The notes: a model not told the origin generated them from the letters alone. A stretch of DNA of 64,000 nt from Hymenobacter aerilatus (GCF_022921095.1 NZ_CP095053.1:4630501-4694500), one strand, 5' to 3'; shown: positions 42,146-51,486, counted from the stretch's first letter. A program made the numbers and translations.

Positions 42146-44482
42146 ATGAAGAAACACTACTTCTTACTTGCTGCCCTGCTGCTAGTGCTGGGCGCAATAA
42201 ACCTAGTACAGGCGCAGAAGGTAGGCCTGGTATTGAGTGGGGGCGGTGCCAAAGGCTTGGCGCACGTGGGCGTGCTGAAGCAGCTGGAAAAGAACCGCAT
42301 CCCCATCGACTACATCGTGGGTACCAGCATGGGCGCCATTGTGGGGGGCTTATATGCCGCTGGCTACTCACCCGAGGAGATTGAAGAAATTGTGCTAAAG
42401 CCAGAATTTCAAAACTGGGTGGATGGCACTCCCGTCGAGGGCAAAGTATATAACTACTACGACATCGACCCTACCCCAGCCGCCCTGCACCTGCGCCTGG
42501 CTATCGACTCAACGCTGAGCGCACGTGTTACGCCCAAGCTCGTCAACGACGTGACGCTAAACTACGTGTTGTCAACCATGCTGGCCCCCGCCGGCGCCAT
42601 TGCCAAGTACAACTTCGACAACCTGCTGGTGCCCTACCGTAGCGTAGCGTCGGAGGTGTTCACCCGCGAGAAAGTGGTGCAGAAAAGTGGTTCGCTATCT
42701 GATGCCGTGCGCAACTCGATGGCGTTTCCGTTGGCATTTCGGCCCATCCGGCAGGAGGATGGGCGCTACCTGTTCGACGGGGCCGTGGTGGATAATTTTC
42801 CTACCGATGTAATGCGCAAGGAGTTCAACCCTGACATTATGATTGGGGTGAACGTTGGGGATGTGGCATTTGATAAATACCCTAAGGAGAAAGACGATAA
42901 ACTGCTGGCTAGCACGCTGATATTCCTAGGGTCGAATGTGGCCGATACCACGTCGGTAGGACCCAATGGTATCTACATTCAGCCCAACCTGAACGACATT
43001 ACGGCGGCCGATTTCAACAAGGTAAAGCAGCTAATTCAGTACGGTACGCAGGCTGCGCAACGCAAAATGCCGCTGATCCTGGAGCGTATCCAGCGTCGGG
43101 CCGACACACTAGCCTTACAGGCGCGTCGCCGAGCGTTTCAGGAACAGGCGCCGCGCCCTGTTTTCAAACGGATTGATGTACAAGGACTACCCAGCCGGCA
43201 ACAAGAGTTTGTGCGGCGCTTCTTCCAGAGGTCAGGTTCTAGCTACTCGCCTGGCGATATTGAGGAAGGCTACTATCGCCTCGTTAACAACGACTTCTTC
43301 AACAACGTGTACCCGCGCATCAACTACAATACTCAACTGCAAGGCTACGTGCTGAACGTAGATGCGCGCCAGAACTCCAACCTGACCACCGACTTGGGCG
43401 TGCTACTGTCGACGCGCTCCATGAGCAACATCTACCTCGGCCTGGGCTACCGTTACCTCAACAAATACCTCTACTCGGTGCGGGCCGATGCGACTATTGG
43501 GCGCTTCTACAACGGGGCACGAGGTTCTTTCCGCATTAGTATTCCTGGCAACACACCGCTCTACTTCGAGCCGACTATTACCTTCAACAACTTCAACTAC
43601 CAAGATACGGGTGGCCTGCTGGGTACCTCAGCCCAGAACACCCAGCTCCAGCAGCGCGACCTGAAAACCTACCTACAAGTAGGCATCAGCCCCAACTATC
43701 GCAGCCGCTACGTGCTGAGCGTAGGCGCCTTCACCAACCGCGACCGGTTCGCTAATACCAGCGATATCAACACCAATGCCACGCTGGATCAGGATCGGCT
43801 GCAGGGTGCCACTGGTGCCGTTCGGTTTGAGCGTAACTCCCTGAACCGCCGCCAGTATGCCGTAAGTGGCCGCCGGGTGGAGTTTGGCTTTCGGGGCGTG
43901 ACGGCGCGGGAAAAATATACCCCTGGTACCACTGCCGATGACTTGCAGGAGCGCAGTCGCAACCATCAGTGGGTGAAGCTGAGCATCTACAACGAGCAAT
44001 ATTTTACCTTTCACAAGACCGATTCGGTTGGTAGCAGGGTGCACGCTTGGGGCTACTTAGTAGAGTCGCAAATCAGCACGCAGGGTCGGTTCGCCAACTA
44101 CCGCGCCTCGCTCACCATGGCCCCCGCCTTCCTACCCCTGCCCGACTCGCGCACCATCTTCCTCGACCGCTACCGGGGCACGGCCTACGCCGCGGCTGGC
44201 CTGCGCTATATCAAAGCCATTATAGGCTCCTTAGAGTGGCGCACCGAAGGCTACATGCACGTGCTAGTGCGCCCTTGGGAGCGGCAGGAAGCTAACCCGC
44301 TGCTGGCGCAACGTGGCCCCGCCGTTAGCCGGCCCTACTTCACGGCCATGACGGGCTTTGTGTACCAAACGCCCGTAGGTCCGGCCTCACTGCAATTCAT
44401 TCACTACGATGCGCCGAATCGGCAGTTTAGCGTGTTTGCGCACATCGGTTTCGTGCTGTTCCGCGAACGGTCGTTGGATTAA
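42146..44482 (+). CDS. Patatin-like phospholipase fused to POTRA and Omp85-type barrel (type Vd-like)
   Basis: The ATG at 42146 opens a signal peptide (MKKHYFLLAALLLVLGAINL, VQAQ). A patatin domain follows (about 25-320): oxyanion GGGAKG, nucleophile Ser61 in GTSMG and Asp211 in the DGA motif. Next comes a POTRA domain (about 365-435: RIDVQGLPSRQQEFVRRFF, SPGDIEEGYYRLVNNDFF), then a 16-strand-type barrel ending FGHIGFVLF-like. This patatin-POTRA-barrel order is that of PlpD-type autotransporters. Whether the lipase domain is released to the surface or remains attached cannot be seen. 778 residues. Confidence 0.92.
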   Translation: MKKHYFLLAALLLVLGAINLVQAQKVGLVLSGGGAKGLAHVGVLKQLEKNRIPIDYIVGTSMGAIVGGLYAAGYSPEEIEEIVLKPEFQNWVDGTPVEGKVYNYYDIDPTPAALHLRLAIDSTLSARVTPKLVNDVTLNYVLSTMLAPAGAIAKYNFDNLLVPYRSVASEVFTREKVVQKSGSLSDAVRNSMAFPLAFRPIRQEDGRYLFDGAVVDNFPTDVMRKEFNPDIMIGVNVGDVAFDKYPKEKDDKLLASTLIFLGSNVADTTSVGPNGIYIQPNLNDITAADFNKVKQLIQYGTQAAQRKMPLILERIQRRADTLALQARRRAFQEQAPRPVFKRIDVQGLPSRQQEFVRRFFQRSGSSYSPGDIEEGYYRLVNNDFFNNVYPRINYNTQLQGYVLNVDARQNSNLTTDLGVLLSTRSMSNIYLGLGYRYLNKYLYSVRADATIGRFYNGARGSFRISIPGNTPLYFEPTITFNNFNYQDTGGLLGTSAQNTQLQQRDLKTYLQVGISPNYRSRYVLSVGAFTNRDRFANTSDINTNATLDQDRLQGATGAVRFERNSLNRRQYAVSGRRVEFGFRGVTAREKYTPGTTADDLQERSRNHQWVKLSIYNEQYFTFHKTDSVGSRVHAWGYLVESQISTQGRFANYRASLTMAPAFLPLPDSRTIFLDRYRGTAYAAAGLRYIKAIIGSLEWRTEGYMHVLVRPWERQEANPLLAQRGPAVSRPYFTAMTGFVYQTPVGPASLQFIHYDAPNRQFSVFAHIGFVLFRERSLD

Positions 44483-44501
44483 TAGAGGTGGTCATTAACA
44501 C

Positions 44502-44535
44502 AAAAGCCCTGCTATCATCAGATAGCAGGGCTTTT
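44502..44535. terminator. Bidirectional terminator between patatin and carB
   Basis: AAAAGCCCTGCTATC (44502-44516) pairs with GATAGCAGGGCTTTT (44521-44535) over a 4-nt loop and is followed by T on the plus strand. It separates the patatin gene from convergent carB. Confidence 0.9.
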
Positions 44536-44564
44536 TCAAATCAGCGGACTGAATAAGGCAGTTG

Positions 44565-47500
44565 CTACTGCGCCTTATACTCGTTCCAGCTCTTAATCTT
44601 CAAATCCGACATTTCCAGCTTACAGAATGCCTTGATAAACGCCTTGGCTAGGCGCGCATTCGTAATCAGCGGCGTGTTGAAATCGACTGCCGTGCGGCGG
44701 ATTTTGTAGTCGTTGTCCAGCTCGCCCTTGGTCAAGTTCTTGGGGATGTTGATGACCAAGTCGATTTTCTTTTCGCGCAGGTAGCTGATAACGTTCGGCT
44801 CCTGGTGGTCATCGGGCCAGAAGAGGAGCTGGGAAGGCACACTGTTCTCGGCGAAGAAACGGTGCGTGCCCTGAGTGGCGTAGAGCGTGTAACCCTTTTG
44901 CACCAGCAACTTCGCGGCAGACAGGAGCGCCACTTTCGAGGCAATCGGCCCGCCGGAAATCAGCACCGACTGCTTCGGAATGCGGTAGCCCACCGACAGC
45001 AGCGACTTGAGGAGCGCTTCTTCCGACGAATCGCCCAGGCAGCCTACCTCGCCGGTCGAGGTCATGTCTACGCGGGTAACGGGGTCGGCGCCTTGCAGGC
45101 GGGTGAATGAGAACTGCGAAGCCTTCACACCCACGAAGGTAGAGTCGTATACTAGCTCGCTGGCGTCACGCTCCACGGGCAGGCCCAGCAGCACTTTCGT
45201 GGCCTTCTTGATGAAGTTGTGGCCCGAAATCTTCGACACGAATGGGAAGCTGCGCGAGGCACGCAGGTTGCACTCAATTACGCGGATTTCGCCGTTTTTC
45301 TCCAAGAACTGAATGTTGAATGGTCCACTGATTTCGAAGCGCTTGGCAATCTGCTCGGCAATAATTTTCAGCTTACGCACCGTGCCCACATACACCCGCT
45401 GGGGTGGGTAGTACATGGTGGCGTCGCCGGAGTGCACACCGGCAAACTCCACGTGCTCAGAAATGGCGTAGCTCACAATGTCGCCGTGGTCGGCCACTGC
45501 GTCCAGCTCAATCTCCTTAGCATCCTGAATAAACTCCGATACTACCACCGGGTACTCGGCGCTAACCGCAGAGGCCAAGTCCAGGTAGGCTTCCATCTCA
45601 TCGCGGTTCGATACCACGTTCATGGCCGCACCCGACAGCACGTAGCTGGGCCGAATGAGCACCGGGAACCCTACTTCCTGCACAAACTCGTACACAGCAT
45701 CTAGAGTCGTCAGTTCGCGCCAACGCGGTTGGGCAATGCCCAGTTCGTCGAGAATAGAGGAGAACTTGTGACGGTTTTCAGCCTCGTCGATGCGGGCGGG
45801 GGCAGTACCCAATACCGGCACTTCAGCATCGGCTAGGCGGGTAGCCAGGTTGTTGGGAATCTGGCCGCCAGTGGAGAGGATTACGCCGCTGGGCTGCTCA
45901 AAATCTAGAATGTCCATCACCCGCTCGTAGCTCAACTCCTCAAAGTAGAGCCGGTCGCTCACGTCGTAGTCGGTCGAAACGGTTTCGGGGTTGTAGTTGA
46001 TAATGATGGACTTGTAGCCTTCCTCGGTAGCCGTTTGGGCAGCATTCACGCCGCACCAGTCAAACTCTACCGACGAGCCAATGCGGTACACGCCTGAGCC
46101 CAATACCACCACCGACTTATCGGTTTCAGGCTCCAAGTCGTTTTCGGTGCCGTGGTAGGTGGTGTAGAGGTAGTTGGTTTGGGCCGGGAATTCAGCTGCC
46201 AGCGTGTCAATCTGCTTCACCACGGGCAGTACACCCAGGGCCTTGCGTTGCTCGCGCACCACCAGCTCGTTGGCTTTCACATCCTGGTCGCCGTAGAGCT
46301 TCACGGCCAACTGCTGGTCAGAGAAACCGGCCTTCTTGGTTTCGCGCAGCAGCTCTGCGGGTAGGACCTCGGCCGAGTCCAGCTCACCTACCTGGTTGCC
46401 CAGCTGGAAGATGGTATAGAGGCGCTGCAGGAACCACAGGTCAATCTTGGTCAGATCGTGCACCCGCTCAATGGTGTAGCCCGCCTCAAAAGCCAGGTCA
46501 ATGGCGAAGATGCGTTCTTCGTTTGGCTCGCTCAGCAGCTTATCGATGGTGTCGTTGTCGGTCGGCTCGGTGCGGTTGCCCACAAAGCCGCGCTTGCCGG
46601 TATCCAGCATCCGCAGGCCCTTCTGAATGGCTTCCTCGAACGATTTGCCGATGCTCATCACCTCGCCCACGCTCTTCATACTGCTGCCAATCTGGCGCGC
46701 CACACCCGAGAACTTGCCCAAGTCCCAGCGCGGCAGCTTACACACCACGTAGTCGAGGGCTGGCTCGAAGAAGGCCGAAGTCGTCTGCGTTACGCTGTTT
46801 TTCAGCTCGGCCAGCGAATAGCCCAGGCTCAGCTTAGCGGCCACAAACGCCAGCGGGTAGCCGGTAGCCTTGGAGGCCAGCGCCGAAGAGCGCGACAAGC
46901 GCGCATTCACCTCAATCACGCGGTATTCCTCCGAGAACGGGTCCAAGGCATACTGAATGTTGCACTCGCCCACGATACCCAAGTGGCGAATGGTCTTGAT
47001 GCCGATGCTGCGCAGCTTGTGGTACTCGCGGTTGCTCAACGTCTGCGACGGCGCTACCACGATGCTCTCCCCAGTGTGAATACCGATGGGGTCGAAGTTC
47101 TCCATGTTGCAGACCGTGATGCAGTTGTCGTACTGGTCGCGCACCACTTCGTATTCCACTTCCTTCCAGCCTTTCAGCGACTCTTCCACCAGAATCTGTT
47201 CCGAAGTCGTGAAAGCTTTTTCGGCCAAAGAACGCAGCTCGTCATCGTTGTTGGCGAAGCCGCTACCCAAACCGCCCAGCGCAAACGCCGCCCGCACGAT
47301 GATGGGGTAGCCAATTTCAGCGGCAGCTTTCAACGCATCGTCGAGGGTGGTCACGGCCCGACTGCGGGCGATGAGCACACCAATCTGATCGAGCTTCTCC
47401 TTGAAAATGTCGCGGTCCTCGGTGTCGATGATGCTCTGCACCGGCGTACCCAGCACGCGCACGTTGTACTTCTCAAACACTCCCCCTTGGTACAAGGCCA

Positions 47501-47789
47501 CGGCGCAATTCAGGGCCGTTTGGCCACCAAACGCCACCAAAATGCCATCGGGTTGTTCCTTCTTGATGACCTCCTCCACGAAGTAGGGCGTCACGGGCAG
47601 GAAGTACACGTCGTCGGCAATGTTGTCCGACGTCTGCACAGTGGCAATGTTGGGGTTGATGAGGATGGTGCGGATGCCTTCCTCTTTCAGGGCCTTCAGG
47701 GCCTGCGAGCCAGAGTAGTCAAATTCGCCGGCCTCGCCGATTTTCAGCGCGCCCGAGCCAAGGACCAGGACTTTTTGTGGTTTGTTCAT
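44565..47789 (-). CDS. carB: Carbamoyl-phosphate synthase, large subunit
   Basis: CarB makes carbamoyl phosphate from bicarbonate, ammonia (from CarA) and two ATP for arginine and pyrimidine synthesis. The start at 47789 (MNKPQKVLVLGSGALKIGEAG) is preferred; 6 more codons are open upstream. Two homologous ATP-grasp halves are visible: VRAAFALGGLGSGFANN with EVEYEVVRDQYDN and VIEVNARLSRSSALASKATGY, then DKSVVVLGSGVYRIGSSVEFDW and VLIRPSYVLSGAAM. A C-terminal MGS-like allosteric domain ends the 1,074 residues. carA lies upstream on the same strand but is separated by a GIY-YIG gene and a membrane protein gene. Confidence 0.97.
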   Translation of the reverse strand: MNKPQKVLVLGSGALKIGEAGEFDYSGSQALKALKEEGIRTILINPNIATVQTSDNIADDVYFLPVTPYFVEEVIKKEQPDGILVAFGGQTALNCAVALYQGGVFEKYNVRVLGTPVQSIIDTEDRDIFKEKLDQIGVLIARSRAVTTLDDALKAAAEIGYPIIVRAAFALGGLGSGFANNDDELRSLAEKAFTTSEQILVEESLKGWKEVEYEVVRDQYDNCITVCNMENFDPIGIHTGESIVVAPSQTLSNREYHKLRSIGIKTIRHLGIVGECNIQYALDPFSEEYRVIEVNARLSRSSALASKATGYPLAFVAAKLSLGYSLAELKNSVTQTTSAFFEPALDYVVCKLPRWDLGKFSGVARQIGSSMKSVGEVMSIGKSFEEAIQKGLRMLDTGKRGFVGNRTEPTDNDTIDKLLSEPNEERIFAIDLAFEAGYTIERVHDLTKIDLWFLQRLYTIFQLGNQVGELDSAEVLPAELLRETKKAGFSDQQLAVKLYGDQDVKANELVVREQRKALGVLPVVKQIDTLAAEFPAQTNYLYTTYHGTENDLEPETDKSVVVLGSGVYRIGSSVEFDWCGVNAAQTATEEGYKSIIINYNPETVSTDYDVSDRLYFEELSYERVMDILDFEQPSGVILSTGGQIPNNLATRLADAEVPVLGTAPARIDEAENRHKFSSILDELGIAQPRWRELTTLDAVYEFVQEVGFPVLIRPSYVLSGAAMNVVSNRDEMEAYLDLASAVSAEYPVVVSEFIQDAKEIELDAVADHGDIVSYAISEHVEFAGVHSGDATMYYPPQRVYVGTVRKLKIIAEQIAKRFEISGPFNIQFLEKNGEIRVIECNLRASRSFPFVSKISGHNFIKKATKVLLGLPVERDASELVYDSTFVGVKASQFSFTRLQGADPVTRVDMTSTGEVGCLGDSSEEALLKSLLSVGYRIPKQSVLISGGPIASKVALLSAAKLLVQKGYTLYATQGTHRFFAENSVPSQLLFWPDDHQEPNVISYLREKKIDLVINIPKNLTKGELDNDYKIRRTAVDFNTPLITNARLAKAFIKAFCKLEMSDLKIKSWNEYKAQ

Positions 47790-47837
47790 TCTAAGAGTAA
47801 TGTTCAAAAAAGAACGTAGGCGAAGGAGTTATCAGAA

Positions 47838-47873
47838 CGTCATGCTGAGCTTGTCGAAGCATCTTTACCGCTT
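47838..47873 (+). repeat. GTCATGCTGAGC-type repeat end (family A variant), left boundary of insert
   Basis: CGTCATGCTGAGCTTGTCGA followed by AGCATCT, immediately before the stop codon of the leftward GIY-YIG gene. It is the mirror image of the unit at 48566-48605, so the two bracket the stretch holding the GIY-YIG gene and the small membrane protein. Confidence 0.8.
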
Positions 47874-47881
47874 CGTTGGGG

Positions 47882-48172
47882 TCAGCCGGCCCACGTTTCC
47901 AAATCAATGGCCTGCCAAGTCGGATTAAACGCCGCAATCAGCGCGTCTTTCTTCTGGCGGGTCCAACCTTTCAACTGCTTTTCTCGCGCTATGGCCTGAG
48001 TTGCATTGGGGCAAATTTCAAAGTAAACCAGCAAATCCGTCTGATACCGTCCGGTGAATTTCCCGGTGTCGCCTCGCCCGCTGCTGTGCTCGTAAAGTCG
48101 CCGCGTGAGGTCGTTGGTGACGCCGATGTAGAGTACGGTTTGGGTAGGATTTGTCAGGATGTAGACGTACAT
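47882..48172 (-). CDS. Small GIY-YIG endonuclease-like protein, second copy
   Basis: The 96-residue protein matches the one at 19980-20264 along its length: YVYILTN (2-8), LYIGVTNDLTRR (14-25), KFTGRYQTDLLVYFE, REKQLKGWTRQKKDALIAAFNP (from 63). The conserved Tyr, Arg and Glu positions of the GIY-YIG fold are kept. It lies on the same strand as carA and carB and between them, inside a segment bounded by inverted family-A-variant repeats. Possible roles are repeat-associated nuclease, homing-like element or repair protein; none is proven. Confidence 0.9.
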   Translation of the reverse strand: MYVYILTNPTQTVLYIGVTNDLTRRLYEHSSGRGDTGKFTGRYQTDLLVYFEICPNATQAIAREKQLKGWTRQKKDALIAAFNPTWQAIDLETWAG

Positions 48173-48214
48173 GCTGCAAATGGACTTTCGAAACAGCGGG
48201 AACCAAGTTTCTTA

Positions 48215-48538
48215 TCAAATAAGTAACTTGATAATACCTATTAAAAAGAAGGTAGCTTGAACTACAATAGCAATACCTAATGAAACTGTAATCCATTTTA
48301 CCGAATAGCTAATGCCTTTGTATGGAATGGCAGCCACCAAAGCACCTACAATGAAGCTGATTAACTGAATTCCAAAAAAGAGCGTAGAAATAATGGACTT
48401 TCGCATTTCAGGACTACCCGCCGTCAATGTGTGTCCTTCCAATGTACGTCCATCGCCAACAGTCAAATTACTTATCAGCAGATTCGATACAGCCAGAATG
48501 GCAAGTACAATTAACTGCTTTTTGTTGGTGTTGCTCAT
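48215..48538 (-). CDS. Small three-helix membrane protein, unknown function
   Basis: The ATG at 48538 (MSNTNKKQLIVLAILAVSNL) is used; the longer frame to 48601 reads into the repeat. The 107-residue product has three hydrophobic segments (about 9-26, 49-68, 78-103) and no charged catalytic pattern. It has a more A/T-rich composition than carA and carB. I do not recognise a family. With the GIY-YIG gene it forms a two-gene insert between carA and carB, so it may be a passenger of that insert. Confidence 0.6.
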   Translation of the reverse strand: MSNTNKKQLIVLAILAVSNLLISNLTVGDGRTLEGHTLTAGSPEMRKSIISTLFFGIQLISFIVGALVAAIPYKGISYSVKWITVSLGIAIVVQATFFLIGIIKLLI

Positions 48539-48565
48539 ATTCTGACGATTGTTCAGCGAAGCAGT

Positions 48566-48605
48566 AGAGATGCTTCGACTCCGCTCCGCTACGCTCAGCA
48601 TGACG
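48566..48605 (-). repeat. GTCATGCTGAGC-type repeat end (family A variant), right boundary of insert
   Basis: On the minus strand this reads CCGTCATGCTGAGCGTAGCG followed by GAGCGGAGTCGAAGCATCTCT. It ends 16 bp before the carA stop codon and is inverted relative to the copy at 47838-47873. Confidence 0.82.
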
Positions 48606-48620
48606 GTCTACTTTGTCCGT

Positions 48621-49706
48621 TCACTTACCCTCCTTATACTCCTCTACCGCCTTCAAAAAATCATCAAACATAAACTCCGTGTCCTGTGGACCGCCCGCAG
48701 CCTCGGGGTGAAACTGGGTGGAGAAGAACGGTTTGGTTTTGTGCTTGATGCCTTCGCAGGTACCGTCGTTGAGGTTCTCGAACAGCATCTCCCACTCAGC
48801 AGGTAGGGTGTCTGTATCGACTGCAAAACCGTGGTTTTGGCTGGTGATATAGCTACGCTTAGTGCCCGTGAGTAGGACAGGCTGGTTGTGGCTGCGGTGG
48901 CCGTATTTCAGCTTGAAGGTGTCGCCGCCCGCCGCCAGGCCCATGAGCTGAGAGCCCAGGCATATGCCGAAAATAGGCTTGTCCTGCTGCAAGGCTTTTT
49001 GAAGGTTGCCGATGGTCGCCTCGCACATCTTCGGGTCGCCGGGGCCGTTGCTGAGGAACAGGCCGTCGTAGTCGAGTTGGGTGAAGTCGTAGTCCCAGGG
49101 CACGCGGATTAGCTCCACATCACGCTCCAGGAAGCAGCGGATGATGTTGGTCTTGGTGCCGCAGTCCACCAGCACGATTTTGTTTTTGCCGCTGCCATAG
49201 CGCTTCACCTCAGTAGGGCTCACCTGGGCTACCAAGTTGTCCTGGTTGGGGTCGTGTAGAGGCACGTCTTCCTCGGCTACGATTTTGCCCAGCATGGCAC
49301 CTTTCTCGCGGAGCTTCTTGGTGAGCAGGCGCGTGTCCACGTCGAAAATGCCGGGGATGTTGTACTCAGACAGCCAGTCGCCGAGGCTCTTGGCAGCGTG
49401 CCAGTGGCTGTGCTCCTCGGAGTAGTAGTTCACTACCAGCCCGGCCACGTGAATCTTATCCGACTCAAAAATCTTCGAAATAGACTCATACAGGTCCTCG
49501 CCGGGTACGCCGTAGTTGCCTACCATAGGGTAGGTGAGCACCAGAATCTGGCCGGCAAACGACGGATCTGTGAGGTTTTCGGGGTAGCCAGTCATGGCCG
49601 TGCTGAACACGACTTCGCCCGCAGCCGACGTGAAGGCGCCGAAGGATTTGCCCTGAATTTCGGTGCCGTCTTCCAGCACCAGCTTCACCGATTTAGCGTT
49701 TTCCAC
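48621..49706 (-). CDS. carA: Carbamoyl-phosphate synthase, small (glutaminase) subunit
   Basis: CarA hydrolyses glutamine and channels ammonia to CarB. Translation appears to start at GTG (49706; MENAKSVKLVLEDGTEIQ). The N-terminal CPSase domain includes TGYPENLTDPSFAGQILVLTYP. The class I amidotransferase domain has the nucleophile in FGICLGSQLMGLA and the His/Glu pair in QFHPEAAGG. 361 residues, normal. It is downstream of argD in the arginine cluster, 525 bp away, and upstream of the repeat-bounded insert that separates it from carB. Confidence 0.97.
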   Translation of the reverse strand: MENAKSVKLVLEDGTEIQGKSFGAFTSAAGEVVFSTAMTGYPENLTDPSFAGQILVLTYPMVGNYGVPGEDLYESISKIFESDKIHVAGLVVNYYSEEHSHWHAAKSLGDWLSEYNIPGIFDVDTRLLTKKLREKGAMLGKIVAEEDVPLHDPNQDNLVAQVSPTEVKRYGSGKNKIVLVDCGTKTNIIRCFLERDVELIRVPWDYDFTQLDYDGLFLSNGPGDPKMCEATIGNLQKALQQDKPIFGICLGSQLMGLAAGGDTFKLKYGHRSHNQPVLLTGTKRSYITSQNHGFAVDTDTLPAEWEMLFENLNDGTCEGIKHKTKPFFSTQFHPEAAGGPQDTEFMFDDFLKAVEEYKEGK

Positions 49707-50231
49707 TCTGTTTTGCGAAAAAGGGTTTACTCTATTAGTTAATTTCTGCGGTAGTCAGGCAGGCCGTTTTCTGTCGCGTTGCGGCGGGCTAAGGCGCCCA
49801 TCGTCTCACGCAACGTTGATCGAAGCCTTACCATCGGAGCAAAATGCGCCGATTTGTCTCCCGTGCCGAGCATCTGGCGGGGGCGCGACTTGTCCTCAGC
49901 CAGCGTTTGCAACCGTCCCGATATTTTTTCGGCTGGAACAGGACCGAAAATCAGGGGTCTGTTCCAGCCGAAGCAGGATGAAAGCCAGATGGGAGCAAAG
50001 GAATGCGTTTCACTAGGCCCCGTGCAGTACCACTTCCAGATGTCAGGCATCGGGAAGTCGGGTGGGCACGACTGCGGCAAGGAAAAGGGAATGGCCGTTC
50101 TTTCAGGGAAAGAACCAGCCGGCTGCTGCGTACTAATGGCCAATGGCAGCGTGCAGCTAATCAGAAGGGGAGCTTGGCTCGTGAGCTTCGTCGTGCTACT
50201 CATTGGGGCTGCAAGTTAGGCCACAAGTCGC
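49707..50231. other. 525-bp gap between argD and carA
   Basis: Open frames of 146-154 codons exist on both strands here, but none shows a protein-like pattern, so I leave it unannotated. The clearest structure is a perfect 14-bp inverted repeat, TTCGGCTGGAACAG (49928-49941) and CTGTTCCAGCCGAA (49959-49972), with a 17-nt loop and no T tract. It may be a leader structure or operator for carA. Confidence 0.45.
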
Positions 50232-51371
50232 TTACTTCCTTACCTCGACCGGAATAATTGCATACAGTGCCTCCAAAAACCGATCTACTTCCTCCTTGGT
50301 GATATTTAGCGGTGGCAGCAGACGCAGCACGCCGGGGTCGGAGGCATTGCCTACAAAAATGTGGTGCTCCGACAACAGCTTGTCGCGCACCTCTTTCACA
50401 GGGAAGTCGTACTTAATACCCAGCATCAGGCCCAGGCCGCGGATTTCCTCGGCACCAGCGTTGGCTTCCAGCTCCTGCCGCAAGTAGTCGCCCAGTTCGC
50501 GGGCGTGCGCCACCAGGTTTTCCTGGTCGATGACTTCCAACACAGCCAGCGCAGCGGCGCAGGCTAGGTGGTTGCCGCCGAAGGTAGTACCCAGCAGCCC
50601 ATACGACGCCTTCAGGGTAGGCGCAATCAGGATGCCACCGATGGGGAAACCGTTGCCCATACCCTTCGCCACCGAAATAACGTCGGGCTGAATGCCCGCC
50701 CACTGGTGCGCGAAAAACTTGCCGCTCCGGCCGTAGCCACACTGCACCTCATCGGCAATCAGCAGGGCGCCGTATTGCTTACACAGCTCAGCCAGTCCGC
50801 GCAGGAAGTCGTCGGAGGGCATAATGATGCCGCCTACCCCTTGGATGGGTTCGATGATGGCCGCGCACACGTCGCCGGCTTGCAAGGCTTGCTCTACCTC
50901 AGCTAGGTCGTAGGGTAGGAAGCTCACGGCGTGCCCCGCGTTGAAGGGCGCCACAATCTTAGGATTGTCCGTAGCAGCTACTGCGCCCGAGGTACGACCG
51001 TGGAACGCGCCTTTAAAGGCAACAACGCGGTTTTTGCCCGTGTGGAACGATGCTAGTTTTAGCGCATTCTCGTTGGCCTCGGCGCCCGAGTTGCACAGAA
51101 ACAGCGTGTAATCGGGGTAGCCCGATACCTCGCCCAGCTTCTGCGCCAGCTCCCGCTGAATCGGAATTTGTACCGAGTTGGAGTAGAAGCCCAGATTCTG
51201 TAGCTGCTCGGTGAGGCGCTGCACGTAGTGCGGGTGGCTGTGCCCAATGGAAATCACGGCGTGGCCGCCGTAGAAGTCGAGGTATTCCTGCCCGTTGTCG
51301 GCCCACAGCTTCGCGCCGAGTGCGCGTACGGGCGTGATGTCGACGAGGGGATAGACGTTAAAAAGCTCCAT
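50232..51371 (-). CDS. argD: Acetylornithine (or succinylornithine) aminotransferase
   Basis: A 379-residue class III PLP aminotransferase: LFLCNSGAEANENALKLA, FKGAFHGRTSGAVAAT, ADEVQCGYGRSGKFFAHQW and the PLP-lysine motif SVAKGMGNGFPIGG. It transfers an amino group from glutamate to the N-acylated glutamate semialdehyde made by ArgC. In Bacteroidota the N-blocking group may be acetyl or succinyl, and sequence alone does not decide. Its place directly after argC fits the pathway. Confidence 0.95.
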   Translation of the reverse strand: MELFNVYPLVDITPVRALGAKLWADNGQEYLDFYGGHAVISIGHSHPHYVQRLTEQLQNLGFYSNSVQIPIQRELAQKLGEVSGYPDYTLFLCNSGAEANENALKLASFHTGKNRVVAFKGAFHGRTSGAVAATDNPKIVAPFNAGHAVSFLPYDLAEVEQALQAGDVCAAIIEPIQGVGGIIMPSDDFLRGLAELCKQYGALLIADEVQCGYGRSGKFFAHQWAGIQPDVISVAKGMGNGFPIGGILIAPTLKASYGLLGTTFGGNHLACAAALAVLEVIDQENLVAHARELGDYLRQELEANAGAEEIRGLGLMLGIKYDFPVKEVRDKLLSEHHIFVGNASDPGVLRLLPPLNITKEEVDRFLEALYAIIPVEVRK

Positions 51372-51486
51372 GATGATAAGCAGTTAGCGCCGTTCTGATA
51401 TCCAGGGTAGAAGCTCTGGGCTAATCAGCGTTCCGGCAAATTTCACTACAGTAGACCAGGGTTTCAACCCTAGTACATTCGCGCTG

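Noticed and set aside
46458..47819. 453-codon open frame opposite carB
   Set aside because: It is the antisense of a strongly conserved gene; its His/Val/Leu/Gln-rich translation is the usual shadow of GC-rich coding DNA, with no domain pattern.
49739..50219. Open frames of 146-154 codons on both strands in the argD-carA gap
   Set aside because: Both strands are open over the same bases, neither has protein-like periodicity or a recognisable domain, and an inverted repeat lies inside.
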